Shown here one piece after another: positions 36,151-48,302 of a stretch of DNA of 64,000 bases (the stretch's first letter is position 1; the number at the start of each line of letters is the position of its first letter). The translations under genes and the position numbers were made by a program. Below the pieces are notes generated by a model, which was not told the DNA's origin, did no database searches, and saw nothing but the letters and a program-made list of their open reading frames with translations. The stretch is from Notospermus geniculatus (taxonomy: Eukaryota > Nemertea > Pilidiophora > Heteronemertea > Lineidae), in the NCBI GenBank assembly GCA_002633025.1, contig NMRB01000215.1, forward strand, positions 403,479 through 467,478, in the 5' to 3' direction.

Positions 36151-37373
36151 TGCCTAGGTCACATATCCACTCCGGGGCCCGTACGGCGAGTAAAAACAGA
36201 CATTTTGGCCAATTTCAGCCAATTTCGTACGGTGCCCGGCCGGTTCCCTCACGGTTGCCACGGACACCGGACATTTTTCACCGGCCGTACGGGCGCCGCA
36301 TTGATTAGCTGGCTGCTCCCAATTCTCCCGGCGTTTTCATCTGACCGGTAGGCCGTAGAAAGCCCGTAGAAGGTCCCAGTGTCCCCTACGGGTCCTGTGC
36401 GGGCTCCTGCCGGTGACCGGGCGGGCTTCGCACGATTTTTTTCTGCCAATTCTCGTGAAAAAAAAATTGACGGGCGCCTTGCGGTTCTCAAGGGTGCCGC
36501 ACGGCACCCGGCCGGTCGCCATGAGTACCCCGGCCGGGCCCCAACCGGGCGCCTTGCGGCGCATTGGTTCATTGGACGGAGCTCGGAAGCTTACCACACG
36601 GCAACAGGCCGGCACCTTTATGTCTAGGTCACATATCCACAGGGCCCCTTACGATTTTCCCCACCCGACGGCTTGCCCTGGATTTTAGAGACCGTACGGG
36701 CCCATTACGACTTTCATGTGGTCACATATTTTACGGCGTTCGGGCGGTGCCCGGCGAAACTTGGTGGAGAGTAATCGCAAGACGCCCGTCAACAAACCGT
36801 GAAGGTGTCGGCCGGATGCCGTGCGGTAAGCTTCCGAGCTCCGTCCGATGAACAGGTGGTACACCGCACGGTACCCGTCAAACTTTTTTCACGAGAATTG
36901 GCAGACAAAATCGTGCGAAGCCCGCCCGGTCACCGGCAGGAGCCCGCACAGGACCCGCAGGGTACACTACGGGCCTTCTACGGGCTTTCTACGGCCTACC
37001 GATCACATGAAAACGCCGGGAGAATTGGGAGCAGCAAGCTAATCAATGCGGCGCCCGTTTGGCTGGTGAAAAATGTCCCGGTGCCCGTGGCGACCGTGAG
37101 GGAACCGGCCGGGCACCGTACGAAATTGGCGAAAATCGGCCAAAATGTCTGTTTTTACTCGCCGTACGGGCCCCGGAGTGGATATGTGACCTAGGCCGAT
37201 TGTTGACGGGTCTTGCGATTACTCTCCACCAATTTTCACCGGGCACCGTAGAATATGTGACCACACACACCGTAGACATGAAATTCGTTATGGACCCGTA
37301 CGGTCTCTGAAATCTACGGCAAGCCGCCGGTGGGGAAAATCGTAGGGGGCCCGGTGGATATGTGACCTAGGCA
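36151..37373. mobile_element. 1.22-kb composite foldback element with TAA target duplication (PIF/Harbinger-like)
   Basis: The termini are TGCCTAGGTCACATATCCAC and its exact reverse complement. The flanks are TAA (36148-36150) and TAA (37374-37376). The related repeat at 7.3 kb carries the uninterrupted site GACCGCTAACTGGTGGTGG, which supports insertion with a 3-bp TAA duplication, typical of PIF/Harbinger transposons. Inside, four segments each border a copy of the terminal motif: a (36151-36620), b (36621-36800), a' (36801-37196, reverse of a) and b' (37197-37373, reverse of b). The sequence is rich in GTACGG and CCGGCC. No transposase is present. Several open frames in the arms are mirror images of one another and are not considered genes. 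Confidence 0.75.
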
Positions 37374-37379
37374 TAACTG

Positions 37380-39000
37380 GTGGTGGCCTCTGACGGCAGG
37401 AAAGTCTCCCACGGGTTAGCCTGCCCTTACCATTGCACGACTCCACTCCACAAGGATTACGGGGATTCCTTTTCAAAGGCTATCGCACCAATCAAGGGTT
37501 CTCCAGACACAAGAACAAGACAGAGCCTTCACAAACCTCAGCTTTTATCAGCCAACTTGTCAGGGACACAAGGATAAGAAATACCGATATCTTTATCTGG
37601 AACGTGTACCAGCCGTCACAAACAGCCTAACTTGACAAAAGACTCGCTTAGCACTAACTTATCTCAAGAGCTTCGACAAGAAATGTAATTACCTCTCTGG
37701 CTCAAATGGCAACAGCTTATACTGTCAGCCAATTCCCGATGAGAGGATCACAAGTCTCGAGCAAATATCCTCCATTAAATTTGAAAATCCTCCAAGGAGA
37801 TGTGCTCCATTTGTTAATTGTTGATGACAGCGGATTGGTGTGGCGGAATGAAGATTGACTTCGTGTGGACAGACAACGAATGTCATGTCCCGTTTCAGGA
37901 GTGAAACTAGAAGACAAGGAGAAAAAGGTCGTAGTCATGCCAACCGTTTTTCAGACATTCCTCCATTCCAACTCTCTGAGGAGTTTTTAGATGATCTGTT
38001 GGAGGAAGACTCATAGAGTGGGCAAAAAACAAGCACTCCTTAGCGACCATCTGACAAAGGTTGGTGGACGACGGCATGGGTTGGCTTTTTAAGATCCCCT
38101 TCTATTTCCCTCTTCATCACATCAGGAAGTGACAGCCATTTCCAGCTTCTAGATTTACACAAGTTGTTTAGGTACACTTGCCAAAGGAAAACGTCACACT
38201 TTCTTCACCGTAAAAGAAAGTGAATTCAGAGTTTCTCTTGTAAACCTGATAACCCTGGTGCTAATGAAGTTGGAGTGCCCCTCAGGTACTGCATAAATGA
38301 ATCAGCATCCTAACACCTGATGCTCCATTTGGGAGCGAAACGAGATGACCTACAGCTCACCAACCACTTACTGCAGTTATCTGGGAATATTACAACATGC
38401 TGTTTAAGACACTTCCTGGCTTCAAAGATGGACCAGGCTGTGGTAACATCTTCCGTATGCCTTAATCTTTGGCGGTGAACTTTAAACAACACGTTTTCTG
38501 AAGCGACAGATAAATAAAGTGCCCATTTGGACTTAGCACTGCTCTAACAAATGCCACACCTTCCTTTAAATGACAGATGGGCACCTGAAGATGAAGAAAA
38601 TGCAATCCTTTTAGAAACAAAGCCTTGTCGCAGACTGATAATATCCAATATCCCCTATGGGATTAAAACTTACACGATGGTGAAAGCACCTTTCTAAACT
38701 TTTGCAACCAAATGGATATCAAGAGAGTTGGTTAGGTGTTTTCATGAGGGTAAATTGTCAGTGGTTTCAGTCTTGACAGCCCAAACAAGGCTGCATGCAA
38801 AAAGATTTCGAGGGGAGATTAAGTGATTGAGGATGAAGTATCCTATTAGGCCAGTTGGTTGAGGATGGCGTTGAGAAAGGTGGTGATTATTCATGGTAAT
38901 CGGAAAAAACAAAGGAGGCAGATCTTCATTGGTTAAGCAGAGTTTCTGGACTGGACGTGCCACTAGCTCATCCAAATCGGACCGTTGATCGAGCCACACA
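37380..39000. other. no gene seen
   Basis: Short frames only and no repeat recognised beyond the remnant at 37377-37420. Confidence 0.5.
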
Positions 39001-39004
39001 TGCT

Positions 39005-39655
39005 GACCGTAAACCAGGCCATGAAAGACATCTCCAAAGATGTGGTTGGTTCGACTGTGCCATCTCGGGTTATGAGCTTGGAGGTCAAGACACCAACCAC
39101 CAGGCCATGAAAGATATCCCTAAAGATAGTCCGTTAGGCCGTGCCATCTGGGGATACGGTACCTGACCATGCTCAACGTTGCTTAACTTCCAGCCTGGAG
39201 ACCATTATGAACCAACCACGACGCCATGAAAGACATTGCCAAAGATGGTCGGTTAGGCCGTGCCATCTGGGGATACAGTACATGACCATGCTAAACGTTG
39301 CTTCACTTGGAGCTTGGAGGCCAAAGATGGTCGGTTAGGCCGTGCCATCTGGGGATACGGCACGTGACCATGCTCAACGTTGCTTAACTTGGAGCTTGGA
39401 GGCCACGTACCAACCACCAGGTCATGAAAGACATCACCAAAGATGTGGTTGGTTAGGCCATGCCACCTGGGGATACGTTACGTGACCTTCGTTGCTCAAT
39501 GCTGCTCAACTTGGAGCTTGGAGGCCATTATGCACCAACCACTAGGCCATGAAAGACATCGCCAAAGATGTGGTTGGTTGGGCATGCCACCTGGCAGTAC
39601 GGTACATGACCGCGCTCAACGTTGCTTAACTTGTCGCTTGGGCCGTAGAAGGAAT
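39005..39655 (-). repeat. tandem array of tRNA-like units, ~85-125 bp each
   Basis: About six units carry, on the minus strand, CATGGCCTAGTGGTTGGT, a good pol III A-box match, followed by GGCCTCCAAGCTCCAAGTT. The plus-strand landmark CCATGAAAGACATC recurs near 39020, 39106, 39225, 39422 and 39547. Related single copies lie at 4480 and 20050. I see no B box and no tRNA fold, so the units are probably SINE-derived. Confidence 0.65.
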
Positions 39656-40499
39656 CCCAGCCTTATAAGATCGGACTGGATCCTGCGACACGAGGCAGTA
39701 CAGAACATTTTCCAATCAAACACGTCTGCCTGAGCCATTAATCAAGGGGAATCTGAGTCAACAAGAAGGAATAGAACGGACAATTGTGACAAACCTTCAT
39801 AACATGGCCAACTGAATCAAACACCATTTGCTATAGGTTAATTGATATTAGTTCAGCCGACAGCTTCATCATCGTGAATGTATGTATGTCTTGAAGATGG
39901 GCAAGATCAATCAGTCTTAGTCTTGCCGTGCGGATTGGGTCGCAGTGAGGACAGGAAAAGATGACCAAACCAAGGATTCTATAATGACGACTGTCAACCA
40001 CAGTAAGTAATTGGGCCGAGATGACTTTGTATGATAAGGGCAGGTAGCCCACTGCAGTAATTGGGAAAATTGATCCAAGCTTGGTGAGGGAATTCCATCC
40101 ATGTTCTGGGGTGTCTTTGAGCTAATTGGATAGGAATTGGCACCGTGATAGAGGTGTCTGAAACTGATGATATTATCTTAGCATGGGATTTCAGGTTGGT
40201 AGCTCGTGTTGTGTTCCATTGATTCGGTATTCCCGGTGACTTGATTCTCAGCTTCCGCAAATGGAAAACTGATAGTTTGTATATTGGTCTGGAAGCAACT
40301 TCCACCTTTTACAGTTGGGCAAAGAGTGCCTTCAAATCATGAAGAAGAAACATTAAGGGTTCATATCACTTTGTCTTTGGTCTGCTGAGTGGAGCATTGT
40401 CTGAAGGCAGTGACCGAAAGCTTTTGATATTTCAAAATGTGAAGAACCTGTAACAAAACATAACCACCTTCGTACTACTATAGCCCAGCTGGCACACGC

Positions 40500-40580
40500 C
40501 TCGATCCTTAGCTCAGGTAGTAGAGCATTAGACTGAGAACCTAGAGGTCCCCGGTTCAAATTCCAGTGTGGCTCTTTCTT
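40500..40580 (+). mobile_element. tRNA-derived SINE head (second family)
   Basis: A box TTAGCTCAGGTAGTAGAGC (40508-40526), anticodon-arm-like CATTAGACTGAGAACC, and B box GGTTCAAATTCC (40553-40564). The acceptor and T stems do not pair, so it is not a functional tRNA gene. Related heads are at 10147, 11380 and 12924 (TCTTTAGCTCAGGTGGTGGA). Confidence 0.6.
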
Positions 40581-41445
40581 CACGAAGTTGCAAATGAGTT
40601 CTTTCCTGACATACAGGTACCATTGCATCTAAATTCCTTGAAGAGGTCCATTGAAATGATATCAGGGAATGGGCTTATTCACATTTCGCCTTTCCCAATT
40701 TATCCCCAAGACCTAACGCAGACTCTTTCGCTAACCCTAACGTACATGTAACCACTGGATGAGGAAGGTGAAATAGGAAGAAGAGGGAATGGCTGCATGG
40801 CAAACACAAGTTTCAAATTTGGATATTGGTGCCATATTTGGATATGGGATAGTGACATTCATTTGCATCAGTTAGCTGAAGTTCTCTAATCTATTTTGCT
40901 GACAAAAGACCGAAAACACCTGGGAGATGTCAGTCAATAATTAAGTTTCAGCAACAGATAAGCGAAAATTATGCAAATTTCACAGCAACCTAAGATTTTG
41001 TTCCACACCCAATGACAAGTGAATCGCCAGAGGCTGGAACGTTTTCTTCAAATACATGCAGCTGTATAATGACGTTTGTATTCGGACTCAATTGACATGG
41101 AAACGGGGATAAATGAAACCGGCAAACAGTCTTTATTGAATTATTCTAGTCGTCATATTTCAGTGTGTGAAATCAGAATCATAATACCTTAACCTTCTAC
41201 AAGCCTGCTGCTCTGCTAGGATAAGCTAACTTTACAGCTCCAAGATCAAACATAAGTGAAGTCACGCTGGCATGACCACTTCGCCAGATTCAGGCTGGAT
41301 GTCGTGCTCAGAGGCCCAACAGATCAGTCGGAGGCTATCTTGACTATCAAGCTTTTGGGACATGCTCCCACCCTCACTACACATGCACAAACATGGTTGG
41401 CCAGGATGGCTGGAGGTGTAGCAAGTGCTACTCCTGCCTCACAAA

Positions 41446-41635
41446 TCTCGGAGGGCCTCTGATCTTTGCGAGCAAGCTGGGCTCTTGAATAGCAGTCAGG
41501 AGGTGTTCAACTGGCACACATACTGAAAACTCAGAGAGACCACCTCTACAAGCCATGTCTGTCACGCGGGTGATCCACCGTTGCGATTTTGGCTTGAGAC
41601 GGGGTTGCGTTCCCTTGCGGTTACCTTATATGGCA
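41446..41635. repeat. duplicated block around N, left copy with inverted arm
   Basis: GGAGGGCCTCTGATCTTTGC to AAGCCATGTCTGT is repeated at 41741-41853. It is followed by an arm (GTGATCCACCGTTGCGATTT ... GGGGTTGCGTTCCCTT) that is inverted after the N at 41636. Confidence 0.8.
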
Positions 41636-41636
41636 N

Positions 41637-41856
41637 CAAGGGAACGCAACCCCGTCTCAAGCCAAAATCGCAACAGTGGATCACCAAGGGAACGCAACCC
41701 CGTCTCAAGCCAAAATCGCAACAGTGGATCACCCGCTTTAAGGAGGGCCTCTGATCTTTGCGAGGAAGCTGGGCTCTTGAATAGCAATCAGGAGGTGTTC
41801 AACTGCTAGCACACATACCGAAAACTCAGAGAGACCACCTCTACAAGCCATGTCTG
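41637..41856. repeat. duplicated block around N, right copy
   Basis: Two tandem 49-bp units (CAAGGGAACGCAACCCCGTC ... CAGTGGATCAC) are reverse complements of the arm left of the N, then the duplicated block resumes with a few substitutions and a small insertion (CTAG). Confidence 0.8.
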
Positions 41857-41859
41857 TGA

Positions 41860-44250
41860 GCTACCTCGTCTCTGTGAGTTTAATGTCCACAAATCTCACA
41901 TCATTGAATTCGTACGCATGCTGTCAGCTTTAAGGGGTCAAATTCCATTGATTAGGCAAGCCTTCCATCAGCACGTCCCTTTGCTTAAGCTACCTCGCTT
42001 CACCGATAAGAACTGTGGCATCTTTTTAGTTGCATTAAAAGAATCCCCACTGTCCGTCAAGCGAATGATCCCACTCCTGACTCTCGGTGGAAAAATCCAT
42101 CCGAGAAAGATGCCACTCGACAGCGCGATATCGGCGATATTGACCATTTCATTCGTTAATGCGTCCTGGCTTCTTCAGCGTCGGCGACACAAGGCACCCT
42201 TGTCAGATGTGATTTTTCTAGCCGATAATCTTCGTCTGTGAGAAGCAATGTTGTTAGTAATGGAAATCGGGCATCCCGCGGGATTTTTCTGTAAACAGAA
42301 AAGCTTGGATTGGCCTGATTTATTCGTTTATCACAAATGATCAATAGTAACAAATATTGAACCCAGCGTGGAGCATCGGAGATGGTGCTGTTAGCGCCGG
42401 GATCAATGTTGGACAATTTGTAATGTGGGAGAAGGATAAAATCACCGGGCAAAAGTGATGAGGTGCAAAGAGACATTATTCTTTACCACATCAAGCTCAA
42501 AGCAGCTATTTTTGTCAAGATTTACAAAGATACAGCATCAGAATGAAAACAACTTTTATTAGGAAGATATATCTCAAAATTTAAGAAGATCTTGTAAATT
42601 ATCAAAGCAGGAATACAGGAAGCTGAATGAAGTATGATTTCCTTCTGAATCTTGGAATCTTCTTTTCTGTAGCTGGTAGCTTTGGTTTACAAGATGCAAG
42701 TGGGCAAAAATCACCAGCTTTTTCAATCACTGTTGTTTTAAATCATCACACCACAGACAAGAATTTGTCATTTCTTTTTGAAGAGATGAGAGCGAAGAGT
42801 ACATGTATAGAACCTTGGTGAAGACGATTAGATCTTTAGCCCTTCGCATATTTCTCCGAAGTGCGGTGCGATTTTCAGATGCGCCGACCAGAGGCAACAT
42901 GGTGGAAAATAAGGATTTCCAGCCAACACAGCATGAAATACTGACGCCCTGTGAAACTAACTTTGGTGGACCACACCTGCAGAAGCCGTTTTTGCCGGTT
43001 TGCCTTCAGGAAAAGAATGGCCAGTGATTCTGAGCGATAGTTATTCACGATCAAGTTGAGAAGACGAAGCACTCAGAACAGTGCTTCTCATGCAGTAAAC
43101 ACCAACAAGGCAATTTGCCTGTTAGTCTTTTTGAGAAGAATGGCCGATGATGGTGAGAAATAGATGGTGAACATCAAGTTGTTAAGTCTGAAATAGACAA
43201 GCTTCTGTCAAGATGAATAAAGACATGTTTCCATTTCCATTAGCAACATCTACAGAGTGTGAAACTCGGCTGCATTTGAAATTCGGTTGCTGCGTGCATG
43301 TCAATCCCAGAAGATGTATCGAGACAGTTTGAGTGTGGCTTGTTTTTTCCGGAGTCTGGCTTCGGACGACTCTGCATGAATACAAATGATCATTACATCA
43401 AAAGCTTTTTTCACAGCACTTCTGTAGTTGACACTTGCCAAACAAAAGTGTATCGTATTGATTTCAGTGTTGTTTTTTCATCACGCTGAGAGCACGTCTG
43501 CCATGATGTCATGGAATTCATGATGCATTAAAAGAATTCTCCCTCCCCTGTGTGCTTTCTCTGCTGCATGTCACACGAATCTTTCACCCCCATTTATTTC
43601 TTGCCCACTGGGAGCAAATCATGCTGCGACTCATGGAATACTCCAAGACAAACAGTGGCATGAACACCCAAACTTCCTGAGCGATGAGACGGCTTCTTTA
43701 CATTAGCTAATAACTGCATTATCACGTCAATTTGGACTGTCATCAAACGCGACGTTATGGATAAGCTCATATCATGTTTGACAGTTTGTTTGAGATATTC
43801 CTCAAAGTTACCTTACGTTGAAGAAAAAAATCTTGTGTCATTTTACTACGATGACGTACGACAAAAAAAGTGATCAAGAGTTAGTGCTATCTTCAGGAAA
43901 TCCCTGAAGGTTCTGACAATGAAAATGAGGCAATGCCTTCGAGAGCAAACTGACGTCTTTATATTCCGCTGACTTTGATGTGTTGTGGTGCGGCAACTTC
44001 TCATGTCAGTTCCACACTACTTGCCGTAGAATGTTATACGGTGTGGGTCGTAAGAGGGGCAGCAGCATTGCTATCAAATCGATGCGACTTTTTAATTTCC
44101 TGCGGGACGGATATTAAGAGGTGAACGGACCCAATCTTGTGGTGAATGCCACGAGGATAAAAGTAGCCACAACTTGAAACAAGATGGCTTAGGCTCATCT
44201 TATCTGAACGGCAATGCTCAGAAAGAAAAAGAACATCAATTTAGATTGCT
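41860..44250. other. no supported gene
   Basis: Holds the doubtful 42.6-kb frame. The rest shows no motif or repeat. Confidence 0.45.
42627..42821 (+). CDS. short open frame with signal-peptide-like start, doubtful
   Basis: It begins MKYDFLLNLGIFFSVAGSFG, resembling a secretion signal, then has about 44 polar residues and a stop. No cysteine pattern or family is recognised. Confidence 0.15.
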   Translation: MKYDFLLNLGIFFSVAGSFGLQDASGQKSPAFSITVVLNHHTTDKNLSFLFEEMRAKSTCIEPW

Positions 44251-44254
44251 GATC

Positions 44255-44440
44255 TTAACCGCAGCAATGGGCTGTTAGATTGGCAGAGTGGTCAGATTGG
44301 TGCCTGTCACCACTGAGGTTCCAGGTTCGGTTCCCAGTTGAATCTATTCTTAACGTGCAGAGATGGTAACACTTTGACAGCACAGGGTTTCTCCCGGCAC
44401 TCCGGTTTTCTCCTGCTGTACATTTATTCGGCAATATCAT
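44255..44440 (+). mobile_element. tRNA-derived SINE (third family)
   Basis: A-box-like TTGGCAGAGTGGTCAGATTG, B box GGTTCGGTTCCC (44324-44335), then a tail with GGGTTTCTCCCGGCACTCCG and GTTTTCTCCTGC. The tail type is common in aquatic animal SINEs. Confidence 0.6.
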
Positions 44441-44465
44441 CTATAGAGCCAATGATCCCATACTT

Positions 44466-44583
44466 ATGGGCTGATATCATAAAAGCTAGCAAATGCTTTT
44501 ACTTCAAGTTTTGTGGTACATTTACATCGGATCTCGTTGTGCAAATCTGAAGTAAAAGCATTTGCTAACTTTTATGAATCCCA
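44466..44583. mobile_element. MITE, GGGTNATAT family, copy 2
   Basis: It starts GGGCTGATATCATAAAAGC and ends with the reverse pattern (ACTTTTATGAATCCC). The inner arms CAAATGCTTTTACTTC and GAAGTAAAAGCATTTG are near-perfect complements. Confidence 0.65.
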
Positions 44584-45679
44584 GCCACTGGTTCTCAACT
44601 CATCGTTTTTAACAAGAGCTGCCCTTGCCTGGTTACAAGGACTAGTTTCCAAATTCAGTTCAATAACTTTATTGTTAATGTTATAAAGGCCACCAGTCCA
44701 TAACAAGGTACAAAATTTACTGATTTACAATATAATACAAAATAGATGGCAATCAAGTTACAATGTTACATTTCTGATTTTATCTACAGCACAAGTAATG
44801 AAAATAGCCAAATTTTGTAAGGTCCCAGGTCAGAACTACTCATCAGTTGGTAAAAAGAATTTTGATTTGGTCTCGCTGCTGTAAAATGTGTTGGCGGAAA
44901 TCATAAGAAGACTAGTTAAAGACTAGTTTCCAAATACACATGACCTTTCACCTTTCAAGTAACGATCAAAAACATCAATTAAAGAGTACAGAGGGAAAGT
45001 AAGATTACAAATCGAACATTCATCATCGTTATGTCATGTTACATTAGTAATATGAAGCCCGACTCTTGTTTGTAGATATTTCTAACTCTTTGCATCAAAA
45101 GGGAGATGATTTCTCTCCATGATTGATAAGCGGCTCTCATGTTTCAGTCATACTTGTATCCTTTTCCAATCAGTCCTCGACTGAGCCTCGGATAAGTTCC
45201 CCTAACGATGAATGGTGAACACGACCAGACATGCCAGATGGTTTCCAACTTGAAGCGACATGTTGATTGGAATGTGACCCTCGGACAAAGCCAAACATTC
45301 AGATGACAATCTGGTGTTGGAGGCTCATAAGCAAATACAATGTAAAGATATTGAGAAGTCGTCACCGAGCGGTGTTTGTAGCGAGGGGGAGGCAAATGTC
45401 TGGCGCCATCCACCCAGAAAGAGGCCGAGTTTCTTACAGCCCCTTTAAACGAAAATCACTCCCTGTAATCTTTCGAAGAGATGATAATCGGGCGATCAGC
45501 CGACACCCCCTGAGACCTACATCATGATTAAATCCTCACTAAGTAATCTTTGATTGTTGTTAAGCCTCTTGTAAAGTTTTCCTTCAAATCTCTAAAGCTT
45601 TGTTTGGCACAGCTTTGATCTCCGAAGTTCATCTCATCACATTAAAATCAAAATGACTTCAATAAATTCACAGCATAAG

Positions 45680-45810
45680 GGCTTGTGTCCACATGTGCGT
45701 TTTACGCTGCGTGATGCGTTAAATCTTTTGCTATTTTCCGCCGCTCTGCTTCCAAACAATGGGCAAAGCGTCAAAACGCAGCGTAAAACGCACATGTGGA
45801 CCCAGGCCTT
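45680..45810. repeat. foldback element, ~30-bp arms
   Basis: GTCCACATGTGCGTTTTACG plus CTGCG pairs exactly with CGCAGCGTAAAACGCACATG plus TGGAC. The inner parts are imperfect. About 130 bp. Confidence 0.75.
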
Positions 45811-45814
45811 AACG

Positions 45815-48200
45815 TTACATGTACCTCTGAGGTCACTCTGACATTCTGAGACCCCTGACAATGGCAGAACGTAGAGCCTATCCAACACAAACAGACGCTC
45901 AGAGAGCAGGAAAGAGTGGCTTTAGTCATCTTCCGATTAGTGAATCCAATATCCCGGACATCATTACCTCGGAGGAAAGATTTCCCAATCGAGGCTTTTT
46001 GTATCCTCGGGAAGGAAACACCTTTCATGGGGGTCATTTACTCTCTGGCAATCAGTGAAAGAGATTTCATTCAATATCAAAGGTTGATCTTCTCTTCTAC
46101 TTTATTCAGGCTGCTTTATTCAGGATATCAACCACCTTCACAGTGACGGTAAACCTGGATGGATGAAGAGAAATCCGGGAACCACAAAACGAACAACCGA
46201 GATCAGAACCCTGTTCTTTTAAAGGGACTCCAGTGGCAATGGATTGTGGCAAATGTTAGTTTCTTTGTTTCACATCAGATGGCAGCAATGCTCTTTGATT
46301 GATTCGACGCTCATGGCGACTTAAGTTAGATTTCATATTTGGAGTTGGAGAGCGCTGCAGTCATCTTGCATATTGAAGACCAAGACACCCAGCACTTTTT
46401 TCTACTAGTGTTTCAGTTGAGTTTTAGCAAAAGGAGAAAATCCCCTGCCTTCTTTCATATACACTAATGCATTTACCACTTAAAGCAGCGGCTGCCTTTC
46501 TATCATTCCCTTTCAACCTGCCTCTGCAAACCTACGCAAGGAGTTCCTGAGTACTCAAGTAATTGCTTTCTAAAAGAGATAGTTGGCCTTCAAGATGATT
46601 CTGCACACGTTCCAATTCACCATTTGGAAAAGTGTATTTTCTTATAGCCAATTCTACTGCAAATTACCCCATAAAACTGTCATTGGTCGTTCTACGACCT
46701 CATCTTCAAAGCAATTTGAAAAACTATAATCTTGTACCATGCAGGTGGCTTCGGAGTAAATGGATCCAACATTTTATATCTAAAAGCTATCCCAGGAGTG
46801 CATCTTTGATGGTTGGTACTCTAAGAACTACCAGGTGGACTGGTTCTCTAAAATCAGGAGCCACTAAAAACGAACTCTGCCGTCCGCAGAGACTGTTGAT
46901 CTAAGATCATGAAGGAGGGTACACCCAGACCTTTGAAGGAGGCCTAGTTTCACAAAGATAGGATTTGATGACATGCAAGTTGACTAGTTCCATCTGTATT
47001 TCTAAGCACATATTGGAACTTGGAGTCAGCCAACCAACAGTTATCCTGGTCCTATACTGGCAGAAGCATTATAAAAGAGGTATCTTCCCTTTCGCTCGTT
47101 GCAAAAACCTCATTCACATGCTCCTTGACAGGAAGGAAGCTCCAGCATTCAGTCTTTCCAAGAACCATCATAGAGAGTATGAAACCAACGATGTGACCAT
47201 TACCACTGCCACTACAAGACACCCCTCTAGGGCAGAGGGTTTTGACCTCAGAGTGTCACTCAGTCGATGCACAGCAAGCACTTGTGTGAGTGGATGGAAG
47301 AGGAGCGAGGTACAAACCTCTGCTGTTGGAGGATGTTAAAAGAGAGCTAGCAGATCAAGGTTCGCAGGCTAATGCAGGTCCGTCTAACGAGGTGAGTGAC
47401 CAGTAAGTAATTGTCTTTGGCAGTTACCGTTAGTGCCATATGATGAACACAGAAATGGCCGAGAAGGGTCAGGCAGGAGAAAACTTCAAAGAGTAAATGG
47501 CATTTTCCTGCCCTGTGTGTAGAATTTGATTACCTTCTTCACGTTATCTTCCTCTGTTTGAAAGGGAAGTCAGCATTGTAGAAAACTGAAGAAAGCTACT
47601 CAGGTTCTTTTCTTTTTAAATCAATCGTTGTGTTTTCACCATCGTGAGTGACTTTTTCGAAAATGCTACGAAGACGACAACTCGACGATTCAAAGAACCG
47701 CGATGTTGATTCGGAGAAGAGAGATGCTGCTTCATATCAATTACAATGGATAGAAAAACGACCCACGGCGAACGAAATGGAAGGCGGATTTTTCATGATA
47801 GCATAAATAGTAATTGTTACGAGGAACACAATTTCCTGTTGGTGTGAGCAACATGTTCAGAACATGGCCTAGGGGGGAGGAAAGCAATGCCTTAATTTAG
47901 TCATTTTCTTTCCATTACAATGTCTGTGCAGGTGGGTTTAATTTTTCATCTGTCAGGTGCGTTTTCTCCCCAATTGGAGAAATAGTACAACAAGCTTTTT
48001 TTGTAAAGACAGGCCTGAAGCATTGTACTGTGAATTAAGTGATGGTTAAGAAGACAGATTCTTATAGCGGGCATCTCGTTGTTGAAGGGATGGGGCGACA
48101 TATGTGGGCGAAACCCAGATTCAGTCTAAACCTTCTAAACAATGGGGATTCATCTGTCACCTCTCAGGTTCTAGGAAATACATTTCTACAAGTAAGAAGA
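45815..48200. other. no supported gene
   Basis: Holds the repeat arm at 47.28 kb. Frames up to 124 codons without a recognised family. Confidence 0.45.
47280..47337. repeat. single arm related to the 1.3-kb foldback element
   Basis: TGTGAGTGGATGGAAGAGGA and the following CTGTTGGAGGATGTT match the right arm at 1360-1413 with scattered substitutions. It shows the 1.3-kb palindrome is a dispersed repeat. Confidence 0.5.
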
Positions 48201-48206
48201 CGATAA

Positions 48207-48302
48207 ACAGGAAGTCAGTTTCCAGAATCTTAGCAAATTTTCGACCCCAACCGGGGTCTTCTTCAGGCTGGCACTTTCAAGTCGAGCTACCAGAAGTGTA
48301 AA
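48207..48302 (-). repeat. hammerhead-like unit, best preserved copy
   Basis: Minus strand: CCTGAAGAAG, stem GACCCC, loop GGTT, stem GGGGTC, then GAAAATTTGCTAAGATTCTGG. The boundaries match the insertion at 12513 almost base for base (GGAAGTCAnTTTCCAGAATC to ACCAGAAGTGTAAA on the plus strand). No clear flanking duplication here. Confidence 0.55.

Noticed and set aside
36249-37194. Several GC-rich frames of 80-131 codons
   Set aside because: They are mirror images generated by the inverted arms of the foldback element, with no recognisable domain.
40501-40575. Possible functional tRNA gene
   Set aside because: A and B boxes are present but acceptor and T stems do not pair; better explained as a SINE head.
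40718-40745. CTAACCCTAACG resembling telomere repeat (also 28993-29006)
   Set aside because: Only one to two units; no array.
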